NCBI GenBank assembly: GCA_020852275.1
Contig: JADZBE010000005.1
Coordinates: 1-47,433, forward strand
DNA length: 47,433 nucleotides
Reading direction: 5' to 3'
DNA from: Phycisphaerales bacterium
GTDB taxonomy: Bacteria > Planctomycetota > Phycisphaerae > UBA1845
Below, one piece after another: positions 25,621-34,699 of the stretch. The notes under the pieces were generated by a model that saw only the letters and a list, made by a program, of their open reading frames with translations, was not told the origin of the DNA and did no database searches. The translations under genes and the position numbers were made by a program. Each line of letters begins with the position of its first letter. The stretch's first letter is position 1.

Positions 25621-27291
25621 TCAATCCTCGAACAGCTCGCGCTGCGTGCGGTTGACGACCTGCGACTCGGTTTCCCCGTCGCGGAACTCGGTGATAATCC
25701 TATCGCCATCCCGCAGGCGGTCGGCATCGCGCACGACTTCCCGCCCTCTCTTCAGCCGCGTGATCGTGTAACCCCGGCCCAGCACGCTGCGGTAACTCAG
25801 CGCCGCCAGAAGCTGCTCCAGCGCCGCGACACGCTGAATCCGCCTCGCGCCGGCCGCGGTCATGCCGCGTTTGAGAAGGTGATGCAGGTAGTCTGTGCGT
25901 TCGCCGTGGCGCAGGACGCGCGCAAGGGGAGACGCCCGCTCCAGACGCCCGCGCGACTGGTCGGCGAGCCGATGCATTTCATGAATGCGCCGCGCCATGA
26001 CAAGATGCAGACGACTCGAACGTTCATGAAGCCGCGTGCCGCGCGACGCCAGCCACGCATGGGGAGCGAGGCGCTGCACGATCGGCTCAACGCGGTCGAG
26101 GCGACGCCGCAGTTCGTGAATCCGCGATCCCAGCTCGCGCGACATACCCGCCGCCCGCTCGTCCAGAACTTGCTCCCGCCGCCGCACCAGCAGCCGAGGC
26201 TCACGGAACGGCGACCGCTGCGCGACGCTGCGCAGGGAGCGCGTCTCCAGTTCGACAAGCGCCCGGACCGCCCGCGACAGTCCGCGGCGCCGCAAGCCCA
26301 AGTCTTCCTGCACATCGTTGAGCACGGGCACGGCCAGCTCCGCCGCCGCCGTCGGCGTGGCCGCGCGAACGTCGGCCACCAGATCGCAGATCGTGACGTC
26401 CACCTCGTGCCCCACGCCGCTGATGACCGGAACGCGGCTGGCGAACACCGCGCGGGCGACGAGTTCCTCGTTGAACGCCCACAGATCCTCCAGCGAGCCG
26501 CCGCCGCGCCCGACGATCATGACGTCCACGCCGCCGAGACTTTCCGAAACAAGGTTCAGCCGCCGGATCGCCTCCGCGATCTCGCGCGCCGCGCCCTCGC
26601 CCTGCACGCGCACGGGGACCAGCAGCACCTCCACGCACGGATAACTCCGGCTCAGCGTGCGCAGCATGTCGCGCACGGCCGCCCCGGTCGGGCTTGTCAC
26701 CAGCGCAATCCTCGAAGGGAATTTCGGGAGGGGTTGCTTGCGCGCCGGATCGAAAAGCCCCTCCCGTTCGAGCTTGTCCTTGAGCTGTCGAAAGGCCAGC
26801 TCCAGCGCGCCGACGCCGCGCGGCTCGATCCGCTGCACGTAAAGCTGGTAGCGCCCGCTGCGCTCGAAGACGTCCACCGAGCCGGTGGCGATGACCTCCA
26901 TGCCGTCGCTCGGCTTGAACTTCAGAAGCGCGGCCGCGCTGCGCCACATCACGCATGACAGCTCGCTGCCCGCATCTTTCAGCGTGAAATAGACATGCCC
27001 GCTGCCGTGCGGCTTGTAGTTGCTGATCTCGCCGAGCACCCGCAGCGTCCGCGGAAGGGCCGCGTCGATCGCCTTCTTCACCAGGCGCGTCAATTCCGTC
27101 ACCGTCAGCGTCTGCTTTGCGGTCGCGGTGGGCGCGGTCGCATCACCACAGGCCGCGGACGGCGAGTGGGACGACGGAGCAAACGGTTTCGGGTCCCGAC
27201 TTGGCACGGGCAAGACCCTACCCGTCGGAGGCGCCTTCGGAAAGTCGAGCCGCTGCTTCGACGCCCGAACAGCTCTTCGTTGAATGCACAC
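25621..27291 (-). CDS. xseA: Exodeoxyribonuclease VII large subunit
   Basis: XseA is the catalytic subunit of the single-strand exonuclease that acts in mismatch and damage repair. An OB-fold lies near the N-terminus ('LGEISNYKPHGSGHVYFTLKD'). The core has 'LPKFPSRIALVTSPTGAAVRD', 'VDVMIVGRGGGSLEDLWAFN' and 'VISGVGHEVDVTICDLVADVRAATPTAAAE', all strong family motifs. A long coiled-coil-like region rich in Arg and Leu follows, and the C-terminus has 'VLGRGYTITRL'. The true start is uncertain: the frame opens at GTG 27321 inside a REP hairpin. I placed it at GTG 27291, and a later GTG/TTG nearer the conserved region is also possible. The small subunit xseB is not seen in this window. Confidence 0.92.
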   Translation of the reverse strand: MCIQRRAVRASKQRLDFPKAPPTGRVLPVPSRDPKPFAPSSHSPSAACGDATAPTATAKQTLTVTELTRLVKKAIDAALPRTLRVLGEISNYKPHGSGHVYFTLKDAGSELSCVMWRSAAALLKFKPSDGMEVIATGSVDVFERSGRYQLYVQRIEPRGVGALELAFRQLKDKLEREGLFDPARKQPLPKFPSRIALVTSPTGAAVRDMLRTLSRSYPCVEVLLVPVRVQGEGAAREIAEAIRRLNLVSESLGGVDVMIVGRGGGSLEDLWAFNEELVARAVFASRVPVISGVGHEVDVTICDLVADVRAATPTAAAELAVPVLNDVQEDLGLRRRGLSRAVRALVELETRSLRSVAQRSPFREPRLLVRRREQVLDERAAGMSRELGSRIHELRRRLDRVEPIVQRLAPHAWLASRGTRLHERSSRLHLVMARRIHEMHRLADQSRGRLERASPLARVLRHGERTDYLHHLLKRGMTAAGARRIQRVAALEQLLAALSYRSVLGRGYTITRLKRGREVVRDADRLRDGDRIITEFRDGETESQVVNRTQRELFED

Positions 27292-27305
27292 CGGTCCCGG
27301 GTCAC

Positions 27306-27447
27306 GTGTGGCACGGTCCACCGTACTTCGTTGACCAGGACCTCGCGCCGCTCGCCACGGCGGGTGGCGTGGTCTGCGGCACTGCGTTGAACAGGGTCTT
27401 GCCCCCCGCCCGCCACGGTCGCGCGAGTGCGCCAGACCGTGCCACTC
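27306..27447. repeat. REP cluster (BIME), diverged copy of 25331-25471
   Basis: The order is type 2, type 2, inverted type 1, with the same spacer themes ('CGCGCCGCTCGCCACGGCGGG'-like, then CTTGCCCC). Substitutions in the arms weaken the first two hairpins. The 5' part overlaps the open frame of xseA. Confidence 0.8.
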
Positions 27448-27517
27448 CGTTTCCCTTCAACGAACTTCCATTTTGCTGCAGAAGACGCGCTCGCCGCCAT
27501 GCCCTTCGCACAACTGC

Positions 27518-29098
27518 TCATCGCCCCGCGGCATTGCCATAATCTTCCGACTCCACATAGAACTCATTTGACAGGTAGGCCTTCATGGCCTTTCGCATGT
27601 TCGTGCGAATCGCGTCTTCGCCCTCCTTGTCGTCGCCCATGACCATCAGCAGCCGGAAGTTCCCGCTGCGGCGGGGGACGTCGCCCGGCCCAGCGGTAAA
27701 GTGCAGCCGTTCGAGGTACTCCCGGACGGGATACCCTTCCGGCGTGCAGACGCGCTCCTTGGAGCCGTCTTCATGCTTGATGATCTCGCACGGACCCCCC
27801 GGGTTGTATTGGAAGGAGGCCGCCCCGGCGCGGCTGCCGGCCTTGCGGGCGAGCACGCCGACTTCCCGGATGCGATCGTAGTCGGACGTCTTCTCATCAT
27901 ACATGTTGATTCCGGGTTGCAGGCCTGTGAGCGTCGGGTCCACCGTGCTCAGCGAGGAGCCCTTCACGAGGTAGCTGTCCGCGTCTTCCCATGCAACGCC
28001 CTGGTGCGAATACAAATAGAACGCATCCAACCCCGTTTCGCCTGCCAATTGCGAGAAGGTTGCATAGTGGGCGCTGATCTCATAGGCGCGGTACTCGTAC
28101 CAGAACACGAAATAGGGGTTCTCCAGGTCGCCCAGCGTGTCCCACACTCCGCGGGACCGGCAGCCCGGCATGTGGTCCGTGCAGTCCGGATTCACGCTGA
28201 GCGGATCGAAACGCGGCGGGTCGAGTTCGCTGAAGTCAGAAAAGGTGTTTTCCGGAATGCCCATGTCCTGCACAAAAGCGGCGAAGTTCCCATCGTAGCT
28301 TGCCTCGGCGTAACGACGGAAGCCCTCGAGGAAGTCGTCGCGGTAGTCCGCCCAGCGCGTGTCTGCTTTCTTATTGCCGACGCCGCGGGGATAAATGGTC
28401 GGTCCGCCCAGCCCGATGCCGGCGACGACGGTGTCAGGATTCGCGTCGGTCCACGCATTGATCTCCTCCATGATCTTCCCTGTGTTGTCGTGCAGTGCTT
28501 GCGCGTAGAAGTTCTTGTGTCCATCCAAGAGCGCCGGCGTGAAGGGATAAATCGAGGCGCACTCCTCGTCGGGATTGAACTCAATCGGCTGGTCATACTG
28601 GTTTCGCATGAAGTTGCGCTCCGGATTCTGGTTCAGAAACTCGGAGAACACGCTTTCATAACAGTGCCCGGCCATGATGGAGATCGTGATGTGTGCATCC
28701 GGGTACAGGGCCGCGGCCTCGGACAGGTTGCGGGTCACGACGCCGGGCCTGAATTGGAAATCGCCGTACTTGTAGGGAGGCGTCGCGCCCTCTTTCAGCT
28801 TGAACAGCTTGTCGCTGACGGGGTTGAAGTGATAGTGAAGCCCGAAGCGCACGAACCCGTTCGGGTTGCCATAGCCATCGGGGTTCTGCTCCGTCCTGAA
28901 CTCATGCAGCAACTCGTCGAATTCACTGAAATCGCCGCCGCCGTCCTTCAAGGAGACGGAATGCACGGCCAGATAAGTCGTGTTCACGTCGCCATTATTC
29001 TTCTCGCCGGCCACGGCAGGCCCGACGAGCGCACCCAGTGAGGTAAGAGCAAGTCCAGTCCTGGCGCGCAAGGTGCTTCCGGTAATCCACGCAGTCAT
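27518..29098 (-). CDS. Exported protein of unknown function
   Basis: A 526-residue protein with a signal peptide cut near 'GPAVAGEKN' and a GGGAG ribosome site before ATG 29098. I do not recognise the family. Features seen are 'FVRFGLHYHFNP', 'HITISIMAGHCYESVF', a Gly-rich 'VVAGIGLGGPTIYPRG', aromatic-rich 'NPYFVFWYEYRAYEISAHYA' and 'DAFYLYSHQGVAWEDADSY'. The alternation of such segments with helices over 450 residues would fit a TIM-barrel fold like those of glycoside hydrolases, but I cannot assign catalytic acids. Its codon use looks like the neighbours'. It is divergent from the REP cluster and the broken RAYT gene. Confidence 0.75.
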   Translation of the reverse strand: MTAWITGSTLRARTGLALTSLGALVGPAVAGEKNNGDVNTTYLAVHSVSLKDGGGDFSEFDELLHEFRTEQNPDGYGNPNGFVRFGLHYHFNPVSDKLFKLKEGATPPYKYGDFQFRPGVVTRNLSEAAALYPDAHITISIMAGHCYESVFSEFLNQNPERNFMRNQYDQPIEFNPDEECASIYPFTPALLDGHKNFYAQALHDNTGKIMEEINAWTDANPDTVVAGIGLGGPTIYPRGVGNKKADTRWADYRDDFLEGFRRYAEASYDGNFAAFVQDMGIPENTFSDFSELDPPRFDPLSVNPDCTDHMPGCRSRGVWDTLGDLENPYFVFWYEYRAYEISAHYATFSQLAGETGLDAFYLYSHQGVAWEDADSYLVKGSSLSTVDPTLTGLQPGINMYDEKTSDYDRIREVGVLARKAGSRAGAASFQYNPGGPCEIIKHEDGSKERVCTPEGYPVREYLERLHFTAGPGDVPRRSGNFRLLMVMGDDKEGEDAIRTNMRKAMKAYLSNEFYVESEDYGNAAGR

Positions 29099-29330
29099 GT
29101 GTCTCAGCTCCCTGTGGTTGTTAAATCAGCGTCAATTGGGGGCTTTGGGTAACTCAGACTTACAATTGGATTATGAGAATGGCAAATACTGCCGATGGTC
29201 CGATAGACAGCGCTCGCGCGCAGGCAGACGAACGGGAAACCACGGGATGTGATTCAGCAGGTAGAGCCGCCGGGACGCTGCCGGCAAAGTGGCAAGGTCA
29301 ACGGCACTTCATGCGTCTTGCTGCGACGGG

Positions 29331-29413
29331 GGTGGCACGGTCTGGCGTACTCGCCAGGCCATGGCGAGCGGGAGAAAGACCACGGCCAACGGAGTACCGT
29401 TGACCGTGCCACC
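29331..29413. repeat. REP cluster (BIME) directly upstream of the RAYT gene
   Basis: The plus-strand type 1 copy has head GGTGG, arms CACGGTCTGGCG / CGCCAGGCCATG and loop TACT. A 16-base spacer follows, then an inverted type 2 copy (CACGGCCAACGG / CCGTTGACCGTG, loop AGTA) ending in GCCACC. A third degenerate type 2 copy seems to precede it at about 29289. The cluster ends 20 bases before the RAYT start codon, the classic location for REP substrate sites. The rest of the spacer 29099-29330 holds nothing I can name. Confidence 0.85.
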
Positions 29414-29433
29414 CTCTCCGATACGCTTAACTC

Positions 29434-29958
29434 ATGCGCCTCTTCGACGGACGTATCCGTAAGCTTCGGCGAAGCTCCGAAGGTCTCGCCTGCGCGCACG
29501 AATTGACATTCTCCTGCTACCGGCGACTGTCGTTGCTTGGCCGCGATCGCACGCGGCAGTGGTTTCTGTCCGCGCTCGATGCGGCGCGACGCAAGCACGA
29601 GCTTGAGTTGTGGGCCTATGTGATCACGCCTGAGCATGTCCAGGTGCTTTTCGCACCGCTCGATCCGAGTTATTCGATCCGGCAGGTGCTTCAGACCACC
29701 AAGCAGCCAGTCTCGCGTCGGGCTATCAACCTTCTGAGGACGAATCGTCCTGAGTGGCTGAAGAACCTGACGAGCGAGCCAACCGGGCAGATTCACGTCT
29801 GGCAACCGGGCGGAGGCTACGATCGCAACGTGGTTTCTCCGAGGACTGCATGGTCGATCGTTCGATACATCTAAAACAACCCCGTCAAGCGAGGACTGGT
29901 CGAAGATCCGCTTGCATGGTCGTGGTCGAGCGCACGGTGGTACGCGGGGCAAGAATAG
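29434..29958 (+). pseudogene. REP-associated tyrosine transposase (RAYT/TnpA-REP), broken by a stop codon
   Basis: The frame encodes 146 residues, then TAA at 29872-29874, then continues in the same frame for 27 more residues ('NNPVKRGLVEDPLAWSWSSA...') to TAG at 29958. The full-length family ends with 'YIxNNPVxxGLVxxPxxWxWSSA', so the stop falls inside the most conserved C-terminal block. A GAA to TAA change would explain it. The N-terminal 'HELTFSCYRRLSLL' and 'ELWAYVITPEHVQVLF' are family motifs, but the HUH metal motif reads H-V-Q instead of H-V-H, losing the second His. 'WQPGGGYDRNVVSP' contains the expected catalytic Tyr. Intact RAYTs nick and move REP hairpins. This copy is probably inactive, yet REPs flank it on both sides. 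Confidence 0.85.
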
Positions 29959-30026
29959 GTCTTGTTGCCCATGGATGGCGCGCCGGCGATAGACGTGAAG
30001 TGAGATACCTGCCGGGTGGCGCGAGG

Positions 30027-30060
30027 GGGTGGCACGGTCCGGCGTAATCGCCAGGCCGTG
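30027..30060 (+). repeat. REP palindrome (type 1)
   Basis: Head GGGTGG, arms CACGGTCCGGCG / CGCCAGGCCGTG, loop TAAT. It is 69 bases past the end of the RAYT pseudogene and 81 before the cyclase-like gene. Confidence 0.8.
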
Positions 30061-30140
30061 GCGACGCGAACCGAGGAACAACCCGGCTTGCCGACATGCA
30101 CCGATTCGGCTCTAAATCACAGAAGACGATGGAGATCCAA

Positions 30141-30926
30141 ATGAAAAAAGGCACTGTCGCTGTTATCGACGTCTTAGGGTTCAAGGGTATTTGCAAACAA
30201 CGCCACGTTGCGATTGACCAAGTACTCGCTAAGATGAGGTTACTGATTGATCACGCGAACGACCTGAACAATTCAATTCCTGAGGATCAAGGAGCTTCGT
30301 CTAAAGAACCTCCTCCGGTTTGTTTGCAATCCCTCGTTCTGTCTGATACTCTGGTCATCGCATGTCATCCTAGTGATGATGACGAGAGTAGGCTTGCGCA
30401 ATGCCTCACCATGCTGATTACATGTCGCATGGTAGCGCACACAATCATCTTCGCCGCAGGTGACCCCAAGCCGGGATTATGCCTCCGAGGCGCAATCGGC
30501 TTCGGGGACTACGTAATCGATGGTCCCATACTGATGGGGGAGGCTATTGACGACGCCGCAGAGCACGCCCACCTTCCCCAAGGAGCATTCGTTTGGCTGA
30601 CTCCCCGTGCGGCAGCAGCCCGCGACGCCTTTCGCGACTTGGAGATGACGCACCCGCCCGCGATGGGAGTTATTGATGATTATCACTTGCCGCTGAAGGG
30701 CGGAGGACACATTGCGTGTAGCATTGTGAACCCATTTGTTTACCAGGCTTGGTGGTCCGACGATTTGGATGCAATCCAGCGGGCGATGTTGGACACGTTT
30801 GTACCTCCAAGTGTAGATATCCAGGTGAAACGAACCAATACACGAGACTTCTTGCGCTTGGCTGCGGACATCGCCCGCCGAGACGTGGAAAGGCTGCGCG
30901 GGGGCAAGCCGCGTGCCGAAAGCTGA
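30141..30926 (+). CDS. Nucleotide cyclase-fold-like protein, AT-richer than neighbours
   Basis: A 261-residue protein. ATG 30141 has GGAG 6 bases upstream; earlier in-frame starts lack this. 'VAVIDVLGFKGI' puts an Asp (D10) at the end of strand 1, followed by G-F, as in class III nucleotide cyclases. 'SLVLSDTLVI' gives a second Asp (D69), where those enzymes bind the second metal contact. 'LRGAIGFGDYV' (115-125) resembles the strand after it, and 'GPILMGEAIDDAAEHA' the next helix. These similarities are by eye and the substrate residues are not clear, so activity is unproven. The gene is visibly less GC-rich than its surroundings (runs such as ATGAAAAAAGG and ATTGATGATTATC), which points to horizontal transfer. 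REPs lie on both sides. Cyclases of this fold occur in phage-defence signalling (Pycsar), but no effector gene is adjacent. Confidence 0.6.
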   Translation: MKKGTVAVIDVLGFKGICKQRHVAIDQVLAKMRLLIDHANDLNNSIPEDQGASSKEPPPVCLQSLVLSDTLVIACHPSDDDESRLAQCLTMLITCRMVAHTIIFAAGDPKPGLCLRGAIGFGDYVIDGPILMGEAIDDAAEHAHLPQGAFVWLTPRAAAARDAFRDLEMTHPPAMGVIDDYHLPLKGGGHIACSIVNPFVYQAWWSDDLDAIQRAMLDTFVPPSVDIQVKRTNTRDFLRLAADIARRDVERLRGGKPRAES

Positions 30927-31048
30927 CGACGATGCAAAGGTGAATGCTGTCGGCCATTAGGATGGCCGCAGAGTCTGGAGTGCGTGCGAGACCGCATATC
31001 GCTATCGCCCGAAGCGAAGTCGTGCAGGCGCGCTGGAAACGAAGGCAT

Positions 31049-31083
31049 CCACGGCCTGACGAGTACGCCAGACCGTGCGACCC
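31049..31083 (-). repeat. REP palindrome (type 1), inverted
   Basis: Arms CACGGCCTGACG / CGCCAGACCGTG, loop AGTA, one mismatch, followed by a minus-strand head GGGTCG. It lies between the cyclase-like gene and the tricorn gene. Confidence 0.7.
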
Positions 31084-31129
31084 AACCCTGCAACCCACCG
31101 CTTGCGTCTCGGAGAGACGCACTACCCGA

Positions 31130-34100
31130 TCACCTGTCCTTCGGATCTAGCCCCATCCCCTTGCGGTCGGGGTAGGCCGGGCGCGCGGGCTTCTTGTAGC
31201 CGTGGCGCTCGACTTCACCCAGCAGATGCTTGATGGCCTCGTCGAGCTGCGGGTCCGCCCCACCCTGCATCTTGGCCGGGTCGTCGATCACCTCGATGTC
31301 GGGATCGACGCCGTGACCCTCGACGCCCCACGTGCCGTCGGTCTCGTAGAACGCAAACGTCGGCGCGGTGACGTTGCCGCCGTCCACCAGCCCCGGATTG
31401 CCGGAGATGCCGACCAGTCCGCCCCACGTGCGCATGCCGATGATCTTGCCGAGCTTGTTGTAACGGAACAGCCAGGGAAACATGTCGCCGCCCGAGCCGG
31501 CCAGTCCGTTGATCAACATGCACTTGGGACCTTGGTGCGAATCCGGCGGCCAGGTCCAGTCGTTTCCGTCGCGCCGCGCCCAGTAGTTGGTCACCGGCCG
31601 GTTGAGCAGCTCGATGAACCGCGTGGGGATCTGCCCGCCGCCGTTCCATCGCTCGTCGATGATGAGGGCGGCCTTGTCGATCTGCCCGTAGAACTGGCGG
31701 AAGAGGTTGTTCTGTCCGTTGACGCCGGTGTCGGGGACGTGGATGTAGCCGATCTTCCCGCCGGACTTCTCCTCGACGAGCTTGCGATTGCGCTCGATCC
31801 ACGCGCGGTAGCGAAGGTCCGCGTCGCCGCCGGGCAGCTTCACCACGACCTGCCGCGCGGAGTCGTCGCGCTGCGGCTTGTCGCTGACGGTGAGCGTCAC
31901 GGTCTTGTCGGCCAGACCCTGAAACGCCGCCCAGGGGTCCTTCGAGGTATCCAGCGCCCGTCCGTTGACCGCGAGGAGGTAGTCCCCTTCCTTCACGTCC
32001 GCGCCCGGCTGGCGCAGGGCCCCACGCGCGTCAGAGTCCCACGGCGCGCCGCTGTAGATGCGCGTGATGCGGTAAGCCCCGCCCTCCAGTGAAAACTCGC
32101 ACCCCGGAACCGCCACGGACGTGCCGGGCTGCTGCTCTTCGTCGCCGCCGCCGTAGTAGGCGTGCCCGACGTTCAGCTCCGAGATCATCTCGCGGATGAG
32201 GAAGCTGACGTCTTCGCGCGATACGCAGTGCGGCAGCAGCGCCTCGTACTGTCGGTACACCTTTTCCCAGTCCACGCCGTGCATGTTGGGGTCGTAGAAG
32301 AAGTCGCGCTCGATGCGCCAGGCCTCGCGGAGGATCTGCCGCCACTCCTCGCGCGGGTCGATCAGCGTCTGCATCGAGTCGGTCGGCACGCGCTTGTCGG
32401 TTTTCTGGTCGGCCTTGGCGTCAACGACCGACATCTGGCTGCCGCCGAGCATGACGAGGAGCTTCTTGCCGTCGCCGCTGATGCCGAACCCGCCCGTGCC
32501 GCCGACGACGTTCTTTTCCTCCTTTTCATCCGAGGAGAGGTCGAGAATCTTGATGGCCGGCTGATCGTCGCTGCCGCGGCGCGGCATGCGCACGTAGATG
32601 AGATGTCCGTCCGAGTTGACGGCCAAGCCGCCGAAGGTTCCGCGCTTGACGGGCAACTGGATGGCGCGGGCCTCGAAGCCGTCAAGGTCGATGACCAGCG
32701 GCTTGATCTCGTCCTTCTTGTCCTTGTCGTCCTTGGGCTTGTCCTCGGACTTCTTTTCGCCTTCCGCCGGCGCGGTCGCGTCCTTCGCATTCTCAGCGGG
32801 TTTGTCCGCAGGGGGTTCGCCGGGCTTGCCGGAAGAGTCGTCCTTCTTGTCGGCGGGCTTTCCGGCATCGTCCTTGTCCGCCGGCTTTTCGTCCTTCTTC
32901 TCGTCGTCCTTCTTGTCGCCCTCTTTTCCTTCGCCGTCCTTCTTGTCGGCGTCGGACTTCTCGCCCTCCTTCTTCTCGTCCTTCTTCCTCCACTCCTCTT
33001 CATCGCTCTTGGGCAGCAGCGGCGACTTCACGTCCTTGCGCAGCGGGACGGCCAGCAGCACGCCCGTGTCGCCGTAGATGAACGAATTGCCCACGTCTTC
33101 GTACGCCGGCGAGGTGAAATCGCGCTGGCTGGCGTAGCAAAGGAACTCGCCCTTGCGATCGAACGTCGGCGAGCCGTCGTTGAACACCCCGCGCGTGACC
33201 TGATGCTTCTCACCGGTCGAGACGTGATAGAGCCACACCGAGGATGTCACGTTGTCGCCGACTTTGGTGTACGCAATCCAGCCCGAGTCGTTCGACCAGC
33301 TCAACGCCGGCTGGTTGGCCCAGGGGTCGGTGTCGAATACCTTTGGGCCGTCGCCTTCGAGCGTGTGCAGGTACAGGTTGCCGCCCTTGTCGCTGAAGGC
33401 GAGGTGCTTGGAATCCGGCGACCAGACCGGGTTGTAATAGAACGTCTTGCGATCCCGCGTGATCTGCCGCAACTCGCCGGCGCCGTCGGACTGCGTCAGG
33501 TACAACTCATATTCCCCGGTGGCGTCCGAGAAGTACGCGATCCACTTGCCGTCCGGGCTCCAGGATGGGCTGCGTTCCTGCGAACCGCTGCTGACCGTGA
33601 GGTTGCGCGTCGAGCCTTCCTTCGCCGGGAGCGTGAAGATGTCGCCGCGGGCCTCGACGACGACGCGCTTGCCGCTCGGCGAGATGTCCGCGCCGCGGAT
33701 CATGTCGGCCATGTTGGAGAGAATGGGCCGGATGCGCGGGCGATCGCCGGGAATCGTCACCTTCACGACGCGAGCCTGTCCGCTTTTGAGGTCCAGCAGG
33801 TGCAGGTCCGAACCGCTCTGGAACACGATCTCGCCGTCGCCCGAGGGTCCGGGCCCCATCGAAGGCCACTTCACGTCGAAGTCGGAGAACTTGGTCACCT
33901 GCGAGCGCTGCCCGCTCTTGGTGTCGTACTTCCAGATGTTGCCGCGATGCTCCGGTCCCTGATCGCTGAGATAGTAGACCACGTCGCCGTGCCACATGGC
34001 CAGCGAGTCCGTGCCCTCCCAATCCGTGATCTTCTTTGACTCCTTCGTACCGAGGTTGAAGAGCCAGATGTCCGTCTGCATGCCGCCGCGGTAGCGCTTC

Positions 34101-34699
34101 CACGTGCGGAAGTCGATCGAGTGCGGCGTGTAGGCGAGCCACTGCCCGTCCGCGCTGATCGAACCCGTCATGCCGTAGGGCACGGGCAGGCGCGCGGGCA
34201 ATCCCCCGGCCGGGGCGACGGTGAAGATCTGCCGCTGCCGCCAGCCGATGTCCGCGCTGCGCGAGCTGTTAAAGAGCAGGTTTCCGTCGCCGCTCCAGTC
34301 CTGAAGCATCTCCGCGTCGGGGTGATACGTGACGCGGTGCGGCACGCCGCCGGAAACGGGAAGGGTGTAGATGTCGCGATTCCCGTCGTAATTGCCGACG
34401 AAGGCGATGGACTGGCCGTCGGGGCTGAACCTGGGGAACCCCTCCTCGCCGGGCGGACTTGCCAGCGGGGTCGCGGCGCCGCCGTCGCGCGGCACGAGCC
34501 AGAGGTCGTTGGCGTACGCGAACACGATGTGCGTCGCGCTGACGTCCGGGTAGCGCAACATGCCCGCCTGCGGCGAGCCATTCCCGCCCTGCGGCGAGAC
34601 AGGCCCGCCCTGCGCCTCCGCGCGCGTCGGCGCCAGGCACCCCGTCAGACCCAGGAAACCAAGCGTGAAACCCCGCCCGATCCAATTCATGCCAGACAT
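31130..34699 (-). CDS. Tricorn-type protease with C-terminal S41 peptidase domain
   Basis: A 1189-residue exported protease. ATG 34699 follows AGGGGAG; a GTG two codons earlier has no room for a ribosome site. The N-terminus has a lipobox-like 'LTGC'. Residues about 45-560 are beta-propeller PD40/WD40-like repeats ('SPDGQSIAFVGNYDG', 'SPSWSPDGKWIAYFSD', 'PVWSPDSKHLAFSDKGGN'). Residues about 565-665 are an unusual Lys/Asp/Glu/Pro-rich insertion in the propeller region. A PDZ domain is near 900-970. The serine peptidase core has 'LNVGHAYYGGG' (catalytic His about 845), 'GSGGDMFPW' (nucleophile Ser about 1068) and 'FYETDGTWGVEG' (Glu about 1118), matching the tricorn tetrad. It probably degrades peptides in the periplasm or at the surface. 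Confidence 0.92.
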   Translation of the reverse strand: MSGMNWIGRGFTLGFLGLTGCLAPTRAEAQGGPVSPQGGNGSPQAGMLRYPDVSATHIVFAYANDLWLVPRDGGAATPLASPPGEEGFPRFSPDGQSIAFVGNYDGNRDIYTLPVSGGVPHRVTYHPDAEMLQDWSGDGNLLFNSSRSADIGWRQRQIFTVAPAGGLPARLPVPYGMTGSISADGQWLAYTPHSIDFRTWKRYRGGMQTDIWLFNLGTKESKKITDWEGTDSLAMWHGDVVYYLSDQGPEHRGNIWKYDTKSGQRSQVTKFSDFDVKWPSMGPGPSGDGEIVFQSGSDLHLLDLKSGQARVVKVTIPGDRPRIRPILSNMADMIRGADISPSGKRVVVEARGDIFTLPAKEGSTRNLTVSSGSQERSPSWSPDGKWIAYFSDATGEYELYLTQSDGAGELRQITRDRKTFYYNPVWSPDSKHLAFSDKGGNLYLHTLEGDGPKVFDTDPWANQPALSWSNDSGWIAYTKVGDNVTSSVWLYHVSTGEKHQVTRGVFNDGSPTFDRKGEFLCYASQRDFTSPAYEDVGNSFIYGDTGVLLAVPLRKDVKSPLLPKSDEEEWRKKDEKKEGEKSDADKKDGEGKEGDKKDDEKKDEKPADKDDAGKPADKKDDSSGKPGEPPADKPAENAKDATAPAEGEKKSEDKPKDDKDKKDEIKPLVIDLDGFEARAIQLPVKRGTFGGLAVNSDGHLIYVRMPRRGSDDQPAIKILDLSSDEKEEKNVVGGTGGFGISGDGKKLLVMLGGSQMSVVDAKADQKTDKRVPTDSMQTLIDPREEWRQILREAWRIERDFFYDPNMHGVDWEKVYRQYEALLPHCVSREDVSFLIREMISELNVGHAYYGGGDEEQQPGTSVAVPGCEFSLEGGAYRITRIYSGAPWDSDARGALRQPGADVKEGDYLLAVNGRALDTSKDPWAAFQGLADKTVTLTVSDKPQRDDSARQVVVKLPGGDADLRYRAWIERNRKLVEEKSGGKIGYIHVPDTGVNGQNNLFRQFYGQIDKAALIIDERWNGGGQIPTRFIELLNRPVTNYWARRDGNDWTWPPDSHQGPKCMLINGLAGSGGDMFPWLFRYNKLGKIIGMRTWGGLVGISGNPGLVDGGNVTAPTFAFYETDGTWGVEGHGVDPDIEVIDDPAKMQGGADPQLDEAIKHLLGEVERHGYKKPARPAYPDRKGMGLDPKDR

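Noticed and set aside
30141..30926. Complete Pycsar defence system
   Set aside because: No effector gene (transmembrane or TIR type with a cyclic nucleotide sensor) is adjacent and the cyclase assignment itself is uncertain.
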